A DNA stretch of 64,000 nucleotides from Paenibacillus sp. W2I17 (GCF_030815985.1 NZ_JAUSXM010000001.1:4836001-4900000); one strand, 5' to 3'; counted from the stretch's first letter, positions 51,977-61,040 are shown. The notes: generated from the letters alone by a model not told the origin. Numbers and translations: made by a program.

Positions 51977-53808
51977 TGAAAGTGAAGCAACGTTATAGAG
52001 GGAGATATAAATGGATGGATACTAACAATCGCCATATCAGGCCAGGGGAAGATGAGACATTAGAGGATCGGCAAAAGGAGCCGGATATCACGCTTATCCA
52101 ACGAGCCCAAACGGGGGATACAGAGGCCTTTGGAGAGTTGATTCACCGTTACCGCGGGCAATTGTTTCGTTATGTACGAGCACTTACGTATGATTCTTAT
52201 CTCGCAGAAGACATTTTACAGGATGGGTTGATTCGTGCGTTCATTCATATGGGACAGCTTCAGAATGTTGAGCATTTTATGGCCTGGATGCAGCGTATTG
52301 TACGTAATCAGGCGTACTCACACATGCAGCGCCAAAAGCAGCAGAGGGAACAACATTTTTCTTCGTTCTTTGCATTTGGATTCGGAGCCGATGATGCCTC
52401 ATGGAGCGATCAAGACTCGCTCGACATGACGCTGAATCATCTTTTGAATGACACCGATCGGAGATCGCAGGAGACAGACTATGATCCGTATCAAGCTGTT
52501 GCTCAGCAGGAAATGAGGAACAATCTCCACAGGCTGTTGGGTTGTCTGAATGAAAGAGAACAACAGGTCTTCACATCATATTGGATGGAGCAGCTGTCAC
52601 CGCAAGAAATGGCCTGCAAATTCAATCTGACAAGTGCCAATGTGTATCAAATTCTGTCCCGTTCACGTAAAAAAGTGTCTCAGCTTCATATTCATTTATC
52701 TGTAGAAGAAATGCTGGCAGAGTGGAATTCACTCGGGCAAAATCGAGTGACTCTGGAGGAACCCCTTTCGTTTCGGGCTCCCCAAACCTGGAACTCGGCA
52801 GCAGCATCCATTCACGAGATGTTAGGTTATATCGGTCCATCTCCGTCTCTCCCCATGGTTATGGGGATGAGTGGACTTTCTTTTCGTCTGACCATCCTGC
52901 CTCAGGACATACATATCGCTGGACCCACCGCCTATAACTTCAAAGAGGTGCTTACCAGAGGATTGCAACATATGGGTTATCGTTCCCATGCGGTCGAGGC
53001 TTTGGCGAGCGAAGCGGGACTCAATGCCAATCTGGTTGATCCTTCGATGCTAGAGGAGAAAGCGAAGGGTAAAAGGTTGCTTAATCCAAGACTTGTTCAG
53101 GCCCTCTCCCTGATACGTTACTCCATTCATCGGGGAATTCCGGCCGTCGTGTGGGACCTGAATATTCCCGAATTCGGGTTGATATATGGCTATGATGATG
53201 CAGCCAGGACCCTATACGGTACCGATTTCAATAAATCAGGAACAATTCCCTATGATCATGTAGGGCGGGGTGTGAATCAGGAAGTATTTGTACTGGCAGC
53301 GGAATCAGATGGCATGATACGAGAAATGAACTTGCACGCGGCACTGACGGCTGTTTTGGCTCATTATCGTGGGGAGGACCCGTATACCTTGCCGAACACA
53401 GTCAGTGGTGTGGCTGCCTATGCCGTCTGGAGAGAAGCCCTAGAATATAGACGGGTAGAACCGAACGGTCACGCCTATAACATTGCGGTATTGTGGGATG
53501 CAAGACGTTATGCAAGTGAGTTTTTCAAAGAACTTTCTCTACAGTGGGCTTCGACTGCCTGTTATTCCAGCTTGATTCCATTCTGTCTTCAGGCAGAAGA
53601 GTTATATCGAAACATGTCCCAAAAGTTAAATACACTCGCGGAATTATTTCCTTTTCCAGATGGAGGACTGCCTAATGAGAAGCTTCATGCCGATCAGGCC
53701 ATCTCGATACTTCTGGAAGTGGAAGAATTGGAGCGAGCCGCCGTCGTTGCAATAAAAGCATTGCTTGAAGAAATGGATCAGCATTCCCCAGAAATAGTTA
53801 TGGTGTAA
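51976..53808 (+). CDS. ECF-like sigma factor fused to a degenerate papain-like/BtrH-type domain
   Basis: 610 residues from the ATG overlapping the upstream stop (52015 is an alternative with GGGAG). Sigma region 2 (about 40-110) has GDTEAFGELIHRYRGQLFRY and AEDILQDGLIRAFIHM; region 4 (about 190-245) has LNEREQQVFTSYWMEQLSPQ and LTSANVYQILSRSRKKV. The remaining 350 residues resemble the upstream protein block by block (NSAAASIHEMLGYIG; YNFKEVLTRGLQHMGYRSHA; IHRGIPAVVWDLN; FGLIYGYDDAARTLYGTDF), but the Cys and His positions are not conserved, so it looks like a non-catalytic sensing copy. No anti-sigma gene is adjacent. Confidence 0.8.
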   Translation: MKVKQRYRGRYKWMDTNNRHIRPGEDETLEDRQKEPDITLIQRAQTGDTEAFGELIHRYRGQLFRYVRALTYDSYLAEDILQDGLIRAFIHMGQLQNVEHFMAWMQRIVRNQAYSHMQRQKQQREQHFSSFFAFGFGADDASWSDQDSLDMTLNHLLNDTDRRSQETDYDPYQAVAQQEMRNNLHRLLGCLNEREQQVFTSYWMEQLSPQEMACKFNLTSANVYQILSRSRKKVSQLHIHLSVEEMLAEWNSLGQNRVTLEEPLSFRAPQTWNSAAASIHEMLGYIGPSPSLPMVMGMSGLSFRLTILPQDIHIAGPTAYNFKEVLTRGLQHMGYRSHAVEALASEAGLNANLVDPSMLEEKAKGKRLLNPRLVQALSLIRYSIHRGIPAVVWDLNIPEFGLIYGYDDAARTLYGTDFNKSGTIPYDHVGRGVNQEVFVLAAESDGMIREMNLHAALTAVLAHYRGEDPYTLPNTVSGVAAYAVWREALEYRRVEPNGHAYNIAVLWDARRYASEFFKELSLQWASTACYSSLIPFCLQAEELYRNMSQKLNTLAELFPFPDGGLPNEKLHADQAISILLEVEELERAAVVAIKALLEEMDQHSPEIVMV

Positions 53809-53847
53809 CCTAAATGATTCAATCGGGCGAATAGTAAAGCAAATATC

Positions 53848-53890
53848 AGGAGGCAGGACGATTCGTCAGGCCTTCTTTGTGTCTTTTTTG
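53848..53890 (+). terminator. Intrinsic terminator of the sigma-factor operon
   Basis: AGGAGGC-AG-GACGA-T-TCGTC-AG-GCCTTCT followed by TTGTGTCTTTTTTG. Confidence 0.75.
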
Positions 53891-54096
53891 CTTTCATGCC
53901 AGAATAGGTTCATACTTGAACAAGAAATGATGTCATTTCAGGAATAAGGCTGCACCCCTAGCTGCATAATAACGACAGTGACCAATTTCGTTGCATGAAA
54001 TTCATGGTTTTGGAAAACAATTCCTGAATCATTCAGTTGAAAAAATCCTTCCTTGTGTACATATCGCACATATGGTCATATGGGATCTTGTCTTCA

Positions 54097-54209
54097 TACC
54101 ACATGTGGTAGTATGACGGATCTGGGACAGGAGAATAATCGATTTTAATCCGACCGCAATGCTTGACAAAAAAATCGATTTTGCTACAATGTTCACAATA
54201 TCTTCACAA
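54097..54209 (+). promoter_or_regulatory. yjlC-ndh promoter with repeated regulatory motifs
   Basis: Sigma-A promoter TTGACA (54163-54168), 16-bp spacer, TACAAT (54185-54190). Upstream is the palindrome TACCACATGTGGTA (54097-54110). AATCGATTTT occurs twice (54137-54146 and 54173-54182, the latter within the spacer). Just downstream, TTCACAA-TATC-TTCACAA (54192-54209) repeats the half-site of the redox regulator Rex, though as direct rather than inverted copies. The leader to the first gene is about 290 nt; 53891-54096 shows nothing else that I can support. Confidence 0.6.
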
Positions 54210-54489
54210 GTGTAAAAAATTTCTTTTTCATGTTCATGTGTAAGAGGTGTAATATAAGGGTATAGAGTTCGGTTTCGGCCTGCTTGTCGTTTTGTGCGTC
54301 AACACATGTTGTCCGCAATAGATCCAAGATACAATGCATGATATGGGAGTGGCCCTGAGCTACGCTCATCCTATTGTGTGAAATTTGGTACATTTAAATG
54401 TATTCGATGTATTTTGTGGTTCGGCTCTGCTTGACAGGCATCATGAAAGTCGCGGACTTCTATCCCAAAGTAAAGGAGGACTTTCTCTT

Positions 54490-54936
54490 ATGTCACAATC
54501 GCCTACTCAACAAGAGGTGCCAGTTACAGAAGGTGCCAACGTTTCCGAGCGCCAGTCCTTGGACGTTCTGGATCAACTGATGAAGCCTGAGGTACAGGAG
54601 TCTTTAACCGTTCTGGTGGAGAACCTGCCTAAATTGGCTGAAATGGTTACTGCTATGACAAAAGCTTATGACTTTGCACAAAGTGTAGCAACAGACAAAG
54701 TTCTGATCAGCGACACAATGAGCGCAATGGGCGAGTTCGCTAAGCCTGTTGTAGACAAAGCTAAAGGTGTAGCTTCTGCTGCCATCGAAGCCAATGACCG
54801 TGCGCAAACAGAGCAAACTTCAGTTGGCTTGTTCGCTATGCTGAAAATGCTTAAAGATCCAAACGTACAACAATCGCTTCGTTTTGCTCAATCTTTCTTG
54901 AGCATCTTGAACGAGCGTCAACAACCGAAACGTTAA
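54490..54936 (+). CDS. yjlC: DUF1641 protein (YjlC-like)
   Basis: 148 residues, soluble, helical. The DUF1641 core is SLDVLDQLMKPEVQESLTVLVENLPKLAEMVTAMTKAYDF and AMLKMLKDPNVQQSLRFAQSFL. Function unknown, but the gene precedes ndh in B. subtilis (yjlC-yjlD), where the pair is Rex-controlled. AAAGGAGGA before ATG 54490 decides the start; the longer frame is leader RNA. The gap to ndh is 24 bp. It may assist or regulate the membrane association of Ndh. Confidence 0.88.
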   Translation: MSQSPTQQEVPVTEGANVSERQSLDVLDQLMKPEVQESLTVLVENLPKLAEMVTAMTKAYDFAQSVATDKVLISDTMSAMGEFAKPVVDKAKGVASAAIEANDRAQTEQTSVGLFAMLKMLKDPNVQQSLRFAQSFLSILNERQQPKR

Positions 54937-54960
54937 GACTTAGAAGAACGGAGGATGGAT

Positions 54961-56142
54961 ATGTCGAAGCAAATTTTGATCTTGGGTGGAGGATACGGCG
55001 GTCTGTTGACTGCATTGACTGCGCGTCAATACTTGTCTCCGGAAGAAGCGACAATTACTGTCGTGAACCGTTACCCTACACACCAAATTATCACGGAACT
55101 GCACCGTCTTGCAGCGGGAAGCATTGCTGAACAAGCAGTTGCTCTTCCACTCGAAAAATTGCTGCGTGGCAAAAACGTGAACTTGAAAATCGATACGGTG
55201 GATACAATCAAGCCGGACGAGAAAAAAGTTCTGATGACCAGCGGCTCCACATACTCTTACGATGCACTTGTCGTTGCCTTGGGCAGCGAAACGGCATTCT
55301 TCGGAATTCCGGGATTGCAAGAGTACAGCTTCACGCTCAAATCGGTTAGCGATGCAAACCGTATTCGTGCACACGTTGAAGCACGTCTTGATGCTTACAA
55401 ACAGTCCGGCAACAAAGCAGACGCTACGTTTGTTATTGGTGGCGGCGGCTTGACAGGTATTGAGCTTGTTGGCGAATTCGCTGACCTGCTTCCTGCAGTA
55501 TGTCAAGAAAAAGGCATCGACTTCAAAGAAGTATCCCTGTACACAGTTGAAGCAGGTCCTTCCATCCTGGCAGGATTCCCGCCGGAACTGGTTGAGCGTG
55601 CTAAATCAAGTCTTGAGAAACGTGGCGTTAACTTCATCGTTGGCGTAGCGATTACCGAGATGAAAGAAAACGAAGTTCTGCTGAAAGACGGCAGCTCTAT
55701 CCCTACGAACACACTCGTATGGACAGGTGGCGTACAAGGCAACGCTGTTGTTGCTAACAGCGGAATTGAAGTGGATCGTGGCCGTGCGAAAGTTACGGAA
55801 GTTCTGCAATCTACTTCTCACAAAGACGTGTTTGTTGCTGGTGACAGCGCAGTGGTCTTCCCTAGCGAAGGCGCTCGCCCTTACCCTCCAACAGCACAAT
55901 TGGCTTGGCAAATGGGTGAGACTATTGGTCACAACTTGGGCGTTATGTTCAAAGGTGGCGCAATGGAATCCTTCACACCAGTATTCTCCGGTACGCTGGG
56001 AAGTCTGGGTCGTAAAGATGCTGTCGGCATGATCGGTGGCAACCAGACTCGTCTGAAAGGTCTGCCTGCAACCATGATGAAAGAAGCAAGTAACATCCGT
56101 TACCTGGCTCATATTCACGGTTTGTTTGCACTGGCTTACTAA
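54961..56142 (+). CDS. ndh: Type II NADH dehydrogenase
   Basis: 393 residues. A non-proton-pumping FAD enzyme that passes electrons from NADH to menaquinone at the inner face of the membrane. FAD motif ILGGGYGGLLTALTA, NADH motif VIGGGGLTGIELVGE, VWTGGVQGN, and DVFVAGDSAVV with the FAD-ribityl Asp. The C-terminal part (NIRYLAHIHGLFALAY) is the amphipathic membrane anchor. ACGGAGG six bases before the second ATG (54961) is preferred over 54955. It is in one operon with yjlC. Confidence 0.95.
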   Translation: MSKQILILGGGYGGLLTALTARQYLSPEEATITVVNRYPTHQIITELHRLAAGSIAEQAVALPLEKLLRGKNVNLKIDTVDTIKPDEKKVLMTSGSTYSYDALVVALGSETAFFGIPGLQEYSFTLKSVSDANRIRAHVEARLDAYKQSGNKADATFVIGGGGLTGIELVGEFADLLPAVCQEKGIDFKEVSLYTVEAGPSILAGFPPELVERAKSSLEKRGVNFIVGVAITEMKENEVLLKDGSSIPTNTLVWTGGVQGNAVVANSGIEVDRGRAKVTEVLQSTSHKDVFVAGDSAVVFPSEGARPYPPTAQLAWQMGETIGHNLGVMFKGGAMESFTPVFSGTLGSLGRKDAVGMIGGNQTRLKGLPATMMKEASNIRYLAHIHGLFALAY

Positions 56143-56156
56143 TCTTAATGCCATTC

Positions 56157-56185
56157 AAGGGCGCCCTTTTGGGCGTCCTTTTTGG
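56157..56185 (+). terminator. Intrinsic terminator of ndh
   Basis: AAGGGCGCC-loop-GGCGTCCTT with T5 following. Confidence 0.8.
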
Positions 56186-56346
56186 TTGTCACCATTACAA
56201 AGAATAACAGATATTCAGATGGAAAAAAGGTGCGGCAGAAGTGGTCGATGTGAGGTCGCGTATAAAGTACCTAGGGGATATGGCATATTAATGGGACAAC
56301 GGAAGACTTCACATTTCATAGATGTACTGAACGGACATGAACCTGG

Positions 56347-56373
56347 AAGCCGGCGCTTAGAAGCGCCGGCTTT
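56347..56373 (+). terminator. Second perfect hairpin, 160 bp after the ndh terminator
   Basis: AAGCCGGCGCTT-AG-AAGCGCCGGCTT, then TCGTTT. The gap 56143-56460 has this and the ndh terminator but no gene that I can support; an 84-residue frame across it runs through both hairpins. A small RNA ending here cannot be excluded. Confidence 0.6.
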
Positions 56374-56460
56374 CGTTTAAATTATAGGATGAGCATCTTT
56401 AAATAAAAGGAACGGATAGCAGCAACAAGCCATCCATTCAACTGAGAGGAGAAATGACGT

Positions 56461-57105
56461 ATGAACGTTTTAGTTATAGGAGCAAATGGACAAATCGGCA
56501 AGTTTGTGGTGGAGCAGCTAGCACAGGAAGGCAAACATAAAGTAACGGCCATGATCCGCAAACCGGAGCAGGCGGATGCGCTGAAGGAACTCGGTGCAGA
56601 TGTGGTGATCGGTGATCTGGAGGGCAGTGTGGAGGACTTGGCTGAGGCAATGAAGGATCATAATGCCATTGTGTTTACGGCGGGTTCTGGCGGATCTACC
56701 GGTCAGGACAAAACACTGCTGATTGATCTCGACGGTGCGGTGAAAACGATGGAAGCCGCAGAGCAGCAAGGAGTCTCCAGATATATTCTGGTCAGTGCGT
56801 ATGGCGCAGATCAACGGGAGAAATGGTCAGAGTCCATTAAGCCTTATTACGTGGCGAAACATTATGCGGATCGTGCGTTGTTTGCAAGTGATCTGAATTA
56901 CACGATTATACGTCCAGGTGGTCTCAAGAATGAACCGGGCACAGGCAAGATTGCAGTTGGAACCGATCTGGAGCCGGGGAGCATCCCACGTGAAGATGTA
57001 GCCCGTGTAATCGTGGCTTCTTTGCAGGAAGAGAAGACGTACCGGATGGCCTTTGATCTGATTGCCGGGGAGCATCCGGTTGAAGATGCTTTGGGCAAAT
57101 TGTAG
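56461..57105 (+). CDS. NAD(P)-binding atypical SDR (YhfK-like)
   Basis: 214 residues. VLVIGANGQIGKFVVEQL is the NAD(P) motif; DVVIGDLEG, VFTAGSGGSTGQDKT, YILVSAYGAD, and YYVAKHYADRALFASDLNYTIIRPGGL follow the atypical SDR pattern, as in B. subtilis YhfK. Gly-rich and soluble. GAGAGGAG precedes the ATG. Substrate unknown. It is a short distance upstream of the second two-component system, but with its own spacing of 55 bp. Confidence 0.88.
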   Translation: MNVLVIGANGQIGKFVVEQLAQEGKHKVTAMIRKPEQADALKELGADVVIGDLEGSVEDLAEAMKDHNAIVFTAGSGGSTGQDKTLLIDLDGAVKTMEAAEQQGVSRYILVSAYGADQREKWSESIKPYYVAKHYADRALFASDLNYTIIRPGGLKNEPGTGKIAVGTDLEPGSIPREDVARVIVASLQEEKTYRMAFDLIAGEHPVEDALGKL

Positions 57106-57160
57106 ATGTTATTGTAAGATAACGGGAGAATGAAATGATGGGGATGAGGGGGAGCGCTGC

Positions 57161-57922
57161 ATGAACGAAGCCGTGCTGGTTATAGAGGATGAGCCCAAAA
57201 TAGCACGTCTGCTGGAACTGGAACTACAGTATGAGGGATATCAGGTGGGCAAGGCTGGTAGTGGAACAGAAGGACTGGAGAAGTATGCTGAAGGACAGTG
57301 GGATCTGATTCTGCTGGATGTGATGTTGCCTGGTCTGAGTGGAATTGAAGTGTTGCGGCGAGTTCGTGCCAAAGATGCTACGGTTCCGATCATTATGCTC
57401 ACTGCCAAAGATTCTGTAGAAGACAAAGTATCCGGCCTGGATCTCGGAGCCAATGACTACATCACCAAGCCGTTCCAGATTGAAGAGCTGCTTGCCCGAG
57501 TTCGGGCTGCATTGCGGCTTAGTGCAGTGGTGTCTGTTGTTTCTGCTGCTTCTGCTGCTTCTTCTACATCTGCTGATACGGGGAATGACTTTCCTGGGCA
57601 TAAGGATGAAGCTGAGGCGGGCTGGTTGACGGCTGCCGGGTTGAAACTGAATGAAGGAACGCGAGAGGTATCCCGAGATGGTGTGGCCATTGAGCTTACT
57701 CCACGTGAGTTCGACCTGCTTGTGTATCTGCTTCAGAATCAACGTCAGGTGCTCAGTCGTGACCAGATTGTACAGGCCGTGTGGGGATACGATTATTATG
57801 GAGATACCAATGTGGTGGATGTGTACATCCGTTATGTGCGCAAAAAGGTGGATAACGGATTCACACCGCCCTTAATACATACCGTACGGGGCGTTGGATA
57901 CGTCCTGAAGGAACAGTTATGA
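57161..57922 (+). CDS. OmpR-family response regulator with long Ala/Ser linker
   Basis: 253 residues. Receiver: VIEDEPKIARLL, phospho-acceptor Asp in LILLDVMLPGLSG (near 53), IIMLTAKD, DYITKPFQIEELL. The winged helix (about 155-250) has LTPREFDLLVYLLQNQRQVLSRDQIVQAVWGYDY and VDVYIRYVRKKV. Between them is an unusual low-complexity insert of about 30 residues (SVVSAASAASSTSADTGNDF). The stop overlaps the kinase start by ATGA. Probable targets are the downstream PepSY genes. Confidence 0.93.
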   Translation: MNEAVLVIEDEPKIARLLELELQYEGYQVGKAGSGTEGLEKYAEGQWDLILLDVMLPGLSGIEVLRRVRAKDATVPIIMLTAKDSVEDKVSGLDLGANDYITKPFQIEELLARVRAALRLSAVVSVVSAASAASSTSADTGNDFPGHKDEAEAGWLTAAGLKLNEGTREVSRDGVAIELTPREFDLLVYLLQNQRQVLSRDQIVQAVWGYDYYGDTNVVDVYIRYVRKKVDNGFTPPLIHTVRGVGYVLKEQL

Positions 57923-59295
57923 GTCTGCGCAGTAAAATCTACGGATATTCGTCTGTATTATTTGCTGTGCTCTTAATCGCGGTGAACCTGTCCGTCTACA
58001 TCGTGTTTGAACGGATGTCGATTGATAACGAGGTTAATCGGGTGGAAGCGGAAGCAGAGTCTATTGTCAAAGGAGTACGTCAGTCTGCCGGCTCCATTCC
58101 GCCCGACGACTTGTTGCGGGCCTACGCGCCTGTGAACGGCATGCTTCGGATTGTTAATGAAGACGGCACCAGTTCCCCGGTGACAACAACAGCAGCTTCC
58201 GAGCAGCTGAGCAAGCTGCCCTATAAGTACGAAAGTGAGAAGAAATCGGAGTATACCCAAGTTGAACAGATTGGTTATGTGTGGGTATCAGTCCCGGTCA
58301 TCTGGCCTGATGGCGAGGTGGTGAATGTGCAGGTCACCGAGAGTGTAGCAGAGACAGAGAATCGCCTATCTGTACTGCGAACTGTGCTTGTGGCGGTCAC
58401 GATTATTGCTCTCATTCCAGCCATTATCTCCAGCCGGATTCTGGCGAATCGAATGACCAGACCGATTCAGCAGATGACACGCACGATGACTGATATACAG
58501 TCCAGCGGCCAATTCAAGCGTCTTCCACTGGAGGAAGGGTCGAAGGATGAACTGAAAACGATGGGACAGACGTTCAACCGGATGATGGACCTGCTCGAAT
58601 CCAACTTTGATCGACAGGAACGATTTGTATCCGATGCATCTCATGAGCTAAAAACACCGTTGACCATTATTGAAAGCTATGCCAGTCTGCTACAGCGGCG
58701 AGGGAAAGAGCGGCCCGAGGTATTTGATGAGGCGGTGGAAGCGATTCTGTCCGAATCGGTTCGCATGCGAGAGATGACCGAGCAACTGCTACTGCTTGCG
58801 AAGCAGCCAGAGCAGTGGAATGTGCAGCTGGAGCGTGTGGATATCACGAGACTGGCTACAGACTCCACACGTGCGTTTCGCGAAGCCTATCACCGTGAAG
58901 TCCGGTGTGAAGATCGAGGTCCAATCTGGGCGATCAGCGATGAGAGCAAGCTGAAGCAACTGTTGTTTATTTTGCTGGATAATGCCCGAAAGTATAGTGA
59001 AGATGCAATTGAAGTCAGACTGGAAGCCAAGGGGCAAGAGTGCCGTATTCGGATCGTGGATACCGGGATTGGTATGCGGGAGGACGAGCTGGAGAAGGTA
59101 TTTGACCGATTCTACCGGGTTGATCCGGCCAGAACACGCAGCTTAGGCGCAAGTGGTTCAGGTCTGGGATTGTCACTTGCCAAAGAGCTTGCAGGAGCAG
59201 TTGGAGCACGGATCGAACTGACCAGCACCGAGGGTGAAGGCACCGAGGCTTCGATTATTTTGCCATTATCGGTTCAGAACGGGCCGCTCTCATGA
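57919..59295 (+). CDS. Sensor histidine kinase with HAMP domain
   Basis: 458 residues. TM1 about 10-30; extracellular sensor about 31-155; TM2 about 157-177; HAMP (ILANRMTRPIQQMTRTMTDIQ ... DELKTMGQTFNRMMDLLE). HisKA: FVSDASHELKTPLTIIESYASLL. ATPase: ILLDNARKYSE, VDTGIGMREDELEKVFDRFYRVD, GSGLGLSLAKELA. It is coupled to the regulator by ATGA overlap. The arrangement resembles ArlS/CssS-type kinases; signal unknown. Confidence 0.93.
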   Translation: MSLRSKIYGYSSVLFAVLLIAVNLSVYIVFERMSIDNEVNRVEAEAESIVKGVRQSAGSIPPDDLLRAYAPVNGMLRIVNEDGTSSPVTTTAASEQLSKLPYKYESEKKSEYTQVEQIGYVWVSVPVIWPDGEVVNVQVTESVAETENRLSVLRTVLVAVTIIALIPAIISSRILANRMTRPIQQMTRTMTDIQSSGQFKRLPLEEGSKDELKTMGQTFNRMMDLLESNFDRQERFVSDASHELKTPLTIIESYASLLQRRGKERPEVFDEAVEAILSESVRMREMTEQLLLLAKQPEQWNVQLERVDITRLATDSTRAFREAYHREVRCEDRGPIWAISDESKLKQLLFILLDNARKYSEDAIEVRLEAKGQECRIRIVDTGIGMREDELEKVFDRFYRVDPARTRSLGASGSGLGLSLAKELAGAVGARIELTSTEGEGTEASIILPLSVQNGPLS

Positions 59296-59373
59296 AATTC
59301 TCATTCTTCTCTTATATACTGATAAGCATCAGATCAACTGGGGATGATAAGAGAGTGCATAGGGGGAAACGTG

Positions 59374-60174
59374 ATGACAGAGCATGAGCAGCGACCACCG
59401 GAGATGAAACGGCATGAACAAGGGAACAGCGGATGGGCGAAATCGCGAAGGTCACTCTGGTGGGGTGCAGGGCTTCTCGTTGTGCTGATTGTGGCAGCCG
59501 TTGTGTGGTGGAAGCCGTGGCAATCGACGGGTGCGGTACTTACGGCAGATGCGGCAGCACAATCGGTGCTTGATCAATATCCAGGTGAGATTGTGAATTC
59601 CACCTTGAAGGACGGGACGTATATCATGCAGCTCCGTTCGGAGACCGGCCTGTATGATGTGCAAGTGGATGCCGTTACAGCTGCTGTGAATTCCATTAAA
59701 CGGCTGGAGTCGAACCCGCAAGCGGAAGAGAAAACGTTATGGAGCCGCGAGCAGATTAAGACGGCGTTGTTAAAACAACAAACAGATAACCAATTGGTCT
59801 CGCTTGAACTTGTGGAGCAGCAAGGAAGTCCGGTATACACCGCGGTAGTAAAGGCAAAGGATAACAGCCGTGAAGAACTCACGATTGATCCATATACCGG
59901 AGAGACGATAGCTTCCAAAGCAATAGCAGCCCCGACAACTGAACCAACCAAGGATGATCCCAAACCTCAGTTTCTGAGTGAGAAACAAGCCAAGCAGAAG
60001 GCACTTGCGGAGGTCCCGGGGGAAGTGGACGACATTGAACTGCGTGGAACCAACAGCGGGAATCCATATTATCTGGTTGAAATTGATTTGGAGGATGGCA
60101 GGGAAGCCATTGTGCAGGTGAATGCCATCTCGGGAGCGATTCGTTCGGTGACTTGGGATGAGGACGATGATTAA
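59374..60174 (+). CDS. Membrane-anchored PepSY-domain protein
   Basis: 266 residues. A basic cytoplasmic N-terminus, one membrane helix (LWWGAGLLVVLIVAAVVWW, about 30-48), and an external part with two PepSY-type repeats; the second is FLSEKQAKQKALAEVPGEVD, DIELRGTNSGNPYYLVEIDLEDGREAIVQVNAISGAI. PepSY domains often inhibit proteases or modulate sensor kinases at the cell surface. GGGGGAAACG before ATG 59374 decides the start. It follows the kinase gene by 78 bp and ends in an acidic DEDDD tail. Confidence 0.85.
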   Translation: MTEHEQRPPEMKRHEQGNSGWAKSRRSLWWGAGLLVVLIVAAVVWWKPWQSTGAVLTADAAAQSVLDQYPGEIVNSTLKDGTYIMQLRSETGLYDVQVDAVTAAVNSIKRLESNPQAEEKTLWSREQIKTALLKQQTDNQLVSLELVEQQGSPVYTAVVKAKDNSREELTIDPYTGETIASKAIAAPTTEPTKDDPKPQFLSEKQAKQKALAEVPGEVDDIELRGTNSGNPYYLVEIDLEDGREAIVQVNAISGAIRSVTWDEDDD

Positions 60175-60220
60175 CATTTGTACAGGAATCCATTGAATAT
60201 AGAGTTACACCTTGTTGGAT

Positions 60221-60251
60221 AGATGATTCCTAATTTAGGGGTCATCTTTTT
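60221..60251 (+). terminator. Intrinsic terminator after the first PepSY gene
   Basis: AGATGA-TT-CCTAA-T-TTAGG-GG-TCATCT followed by TTTTTC. Confidence 0.8.
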
Positions 60252-60282
60252 CATTTCTTTTAGATTACATACACAATAAACA

Positions 60283-60343
60283 CTCATTAAATGAGCATTC
60301 TCTTCATTTTCTCATCAAATTCTAATCTAACTCTCGCTAATCT
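60283..60343. promoter_or_regulatory. Candidate response-regulator sites before the second PepSY gene
   Basis: CTCATT-A-AATGAG palindrome (60283-60295) and a direct repeat CTAATCT (60322-60328 and 60337-60343, period 15). Position, about 60-120 bp before the start, fits control by the adjacent two-component system; this is inference. Confidence 0.35.
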
Positions 60344-60404
60344 CTCATTCCTGCAGGTTATTCTATAAATGTAGACGAGAACGAAAACAACAACGAGGAG
60401 ATGA

Positions 60405-61040
60405 ATGATGATGATGAACAAACATAAACTTTGGATTGGTAGCTTATCAGCAGCAGTATTACTTGGTGGATCAGCCGTAGCGGCTAGCGGGAATGTGAAC
60501 GGACAATCGGTGCAAACTACACCAACGTCAACAACACAATCTGTAACACAGAATCAGAACAGCACAGGTAAAATGCTGAATGCATCACAAGCGAAAGCGT
60601 TGGCGTTAAAAGCAGCCGATGGTAAAGTGGATGACGTGGATCTGGAGCGTAGAAACGGCCAAACGTTCTATGAAGTTGAGATCGACAGAAAAGGAACCAA
60701 TGATGTTGTCGTTCGTCTGGATGCTTATACAGGCAAAATCCTTGCAGTCGTCGATGATGAAGACTACGATGATGACGACGATTATAAAGGTACTGTATCA
60801 GGCAACACGTCTAATACCTCTGCTTCCAAGCAGGTCAAATTGACGGCATCCCAAGCTTCAAACATTGCGTTGAAACAAGTTACGGGTGGTAAAGTAACCA
60901 AAGTCGAGCTAGATCATGATGATGGTCGCTATGTGTATGAGATCGAACTGAGAACTGCTCAAGGTGAAGCAGATGTAGATATCGATGCCAACACAGGTAA
61001 AGTGTTATCGTTTGACCAGGACTTTGACGACCAAGATTAA
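60405..61040 (+). CDS. Secreted PepSY-domain protein
   Basis: 211 residues with a signal peptide (MMMMNKHKLWIGSLSAAVLL then GGSAVAASG). Two PepSY repeats: LNASQAKALALKAADGKVD with DLERRNGQTFYEVEIDRKG, and LTASQASNIALKQVTGGKVT with ELDHDDGRYVYEIELRTAQG. Acidic Asp-rich loops (DDEDYDDDDDY, FDQDFDDQD) could bind cations. It starts in a run of four ATG codons after CGAGGAG. It is separated from the first PepSY gene by a terminator, so it probably has its own promoter. Confidence 0.87.
   Translation: MMMMNKHKLWIGSLSAAVLLGGSAVAASGNVNGQSVQTTPTSTTQSVTQNQNSTGKMLNASQAKALALKAADGKVDDVDLERRNGQTFYEVEIDRKGTNDVVVRLDAYTGKILAVVDDEDYDDDDDYKGTVSGNTSNTSASKQVKLTASQASNIALKQVTGGKVTKVELDHDDGRYVYEIELRTAQGEADVDIDANTGKVLSFDQDFDDQD

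Noticed and set aside
56126..56380. 84-codon frame after ndh
   Set aside because: It runs through two strong terminator hairpins and has no plausible start signal.
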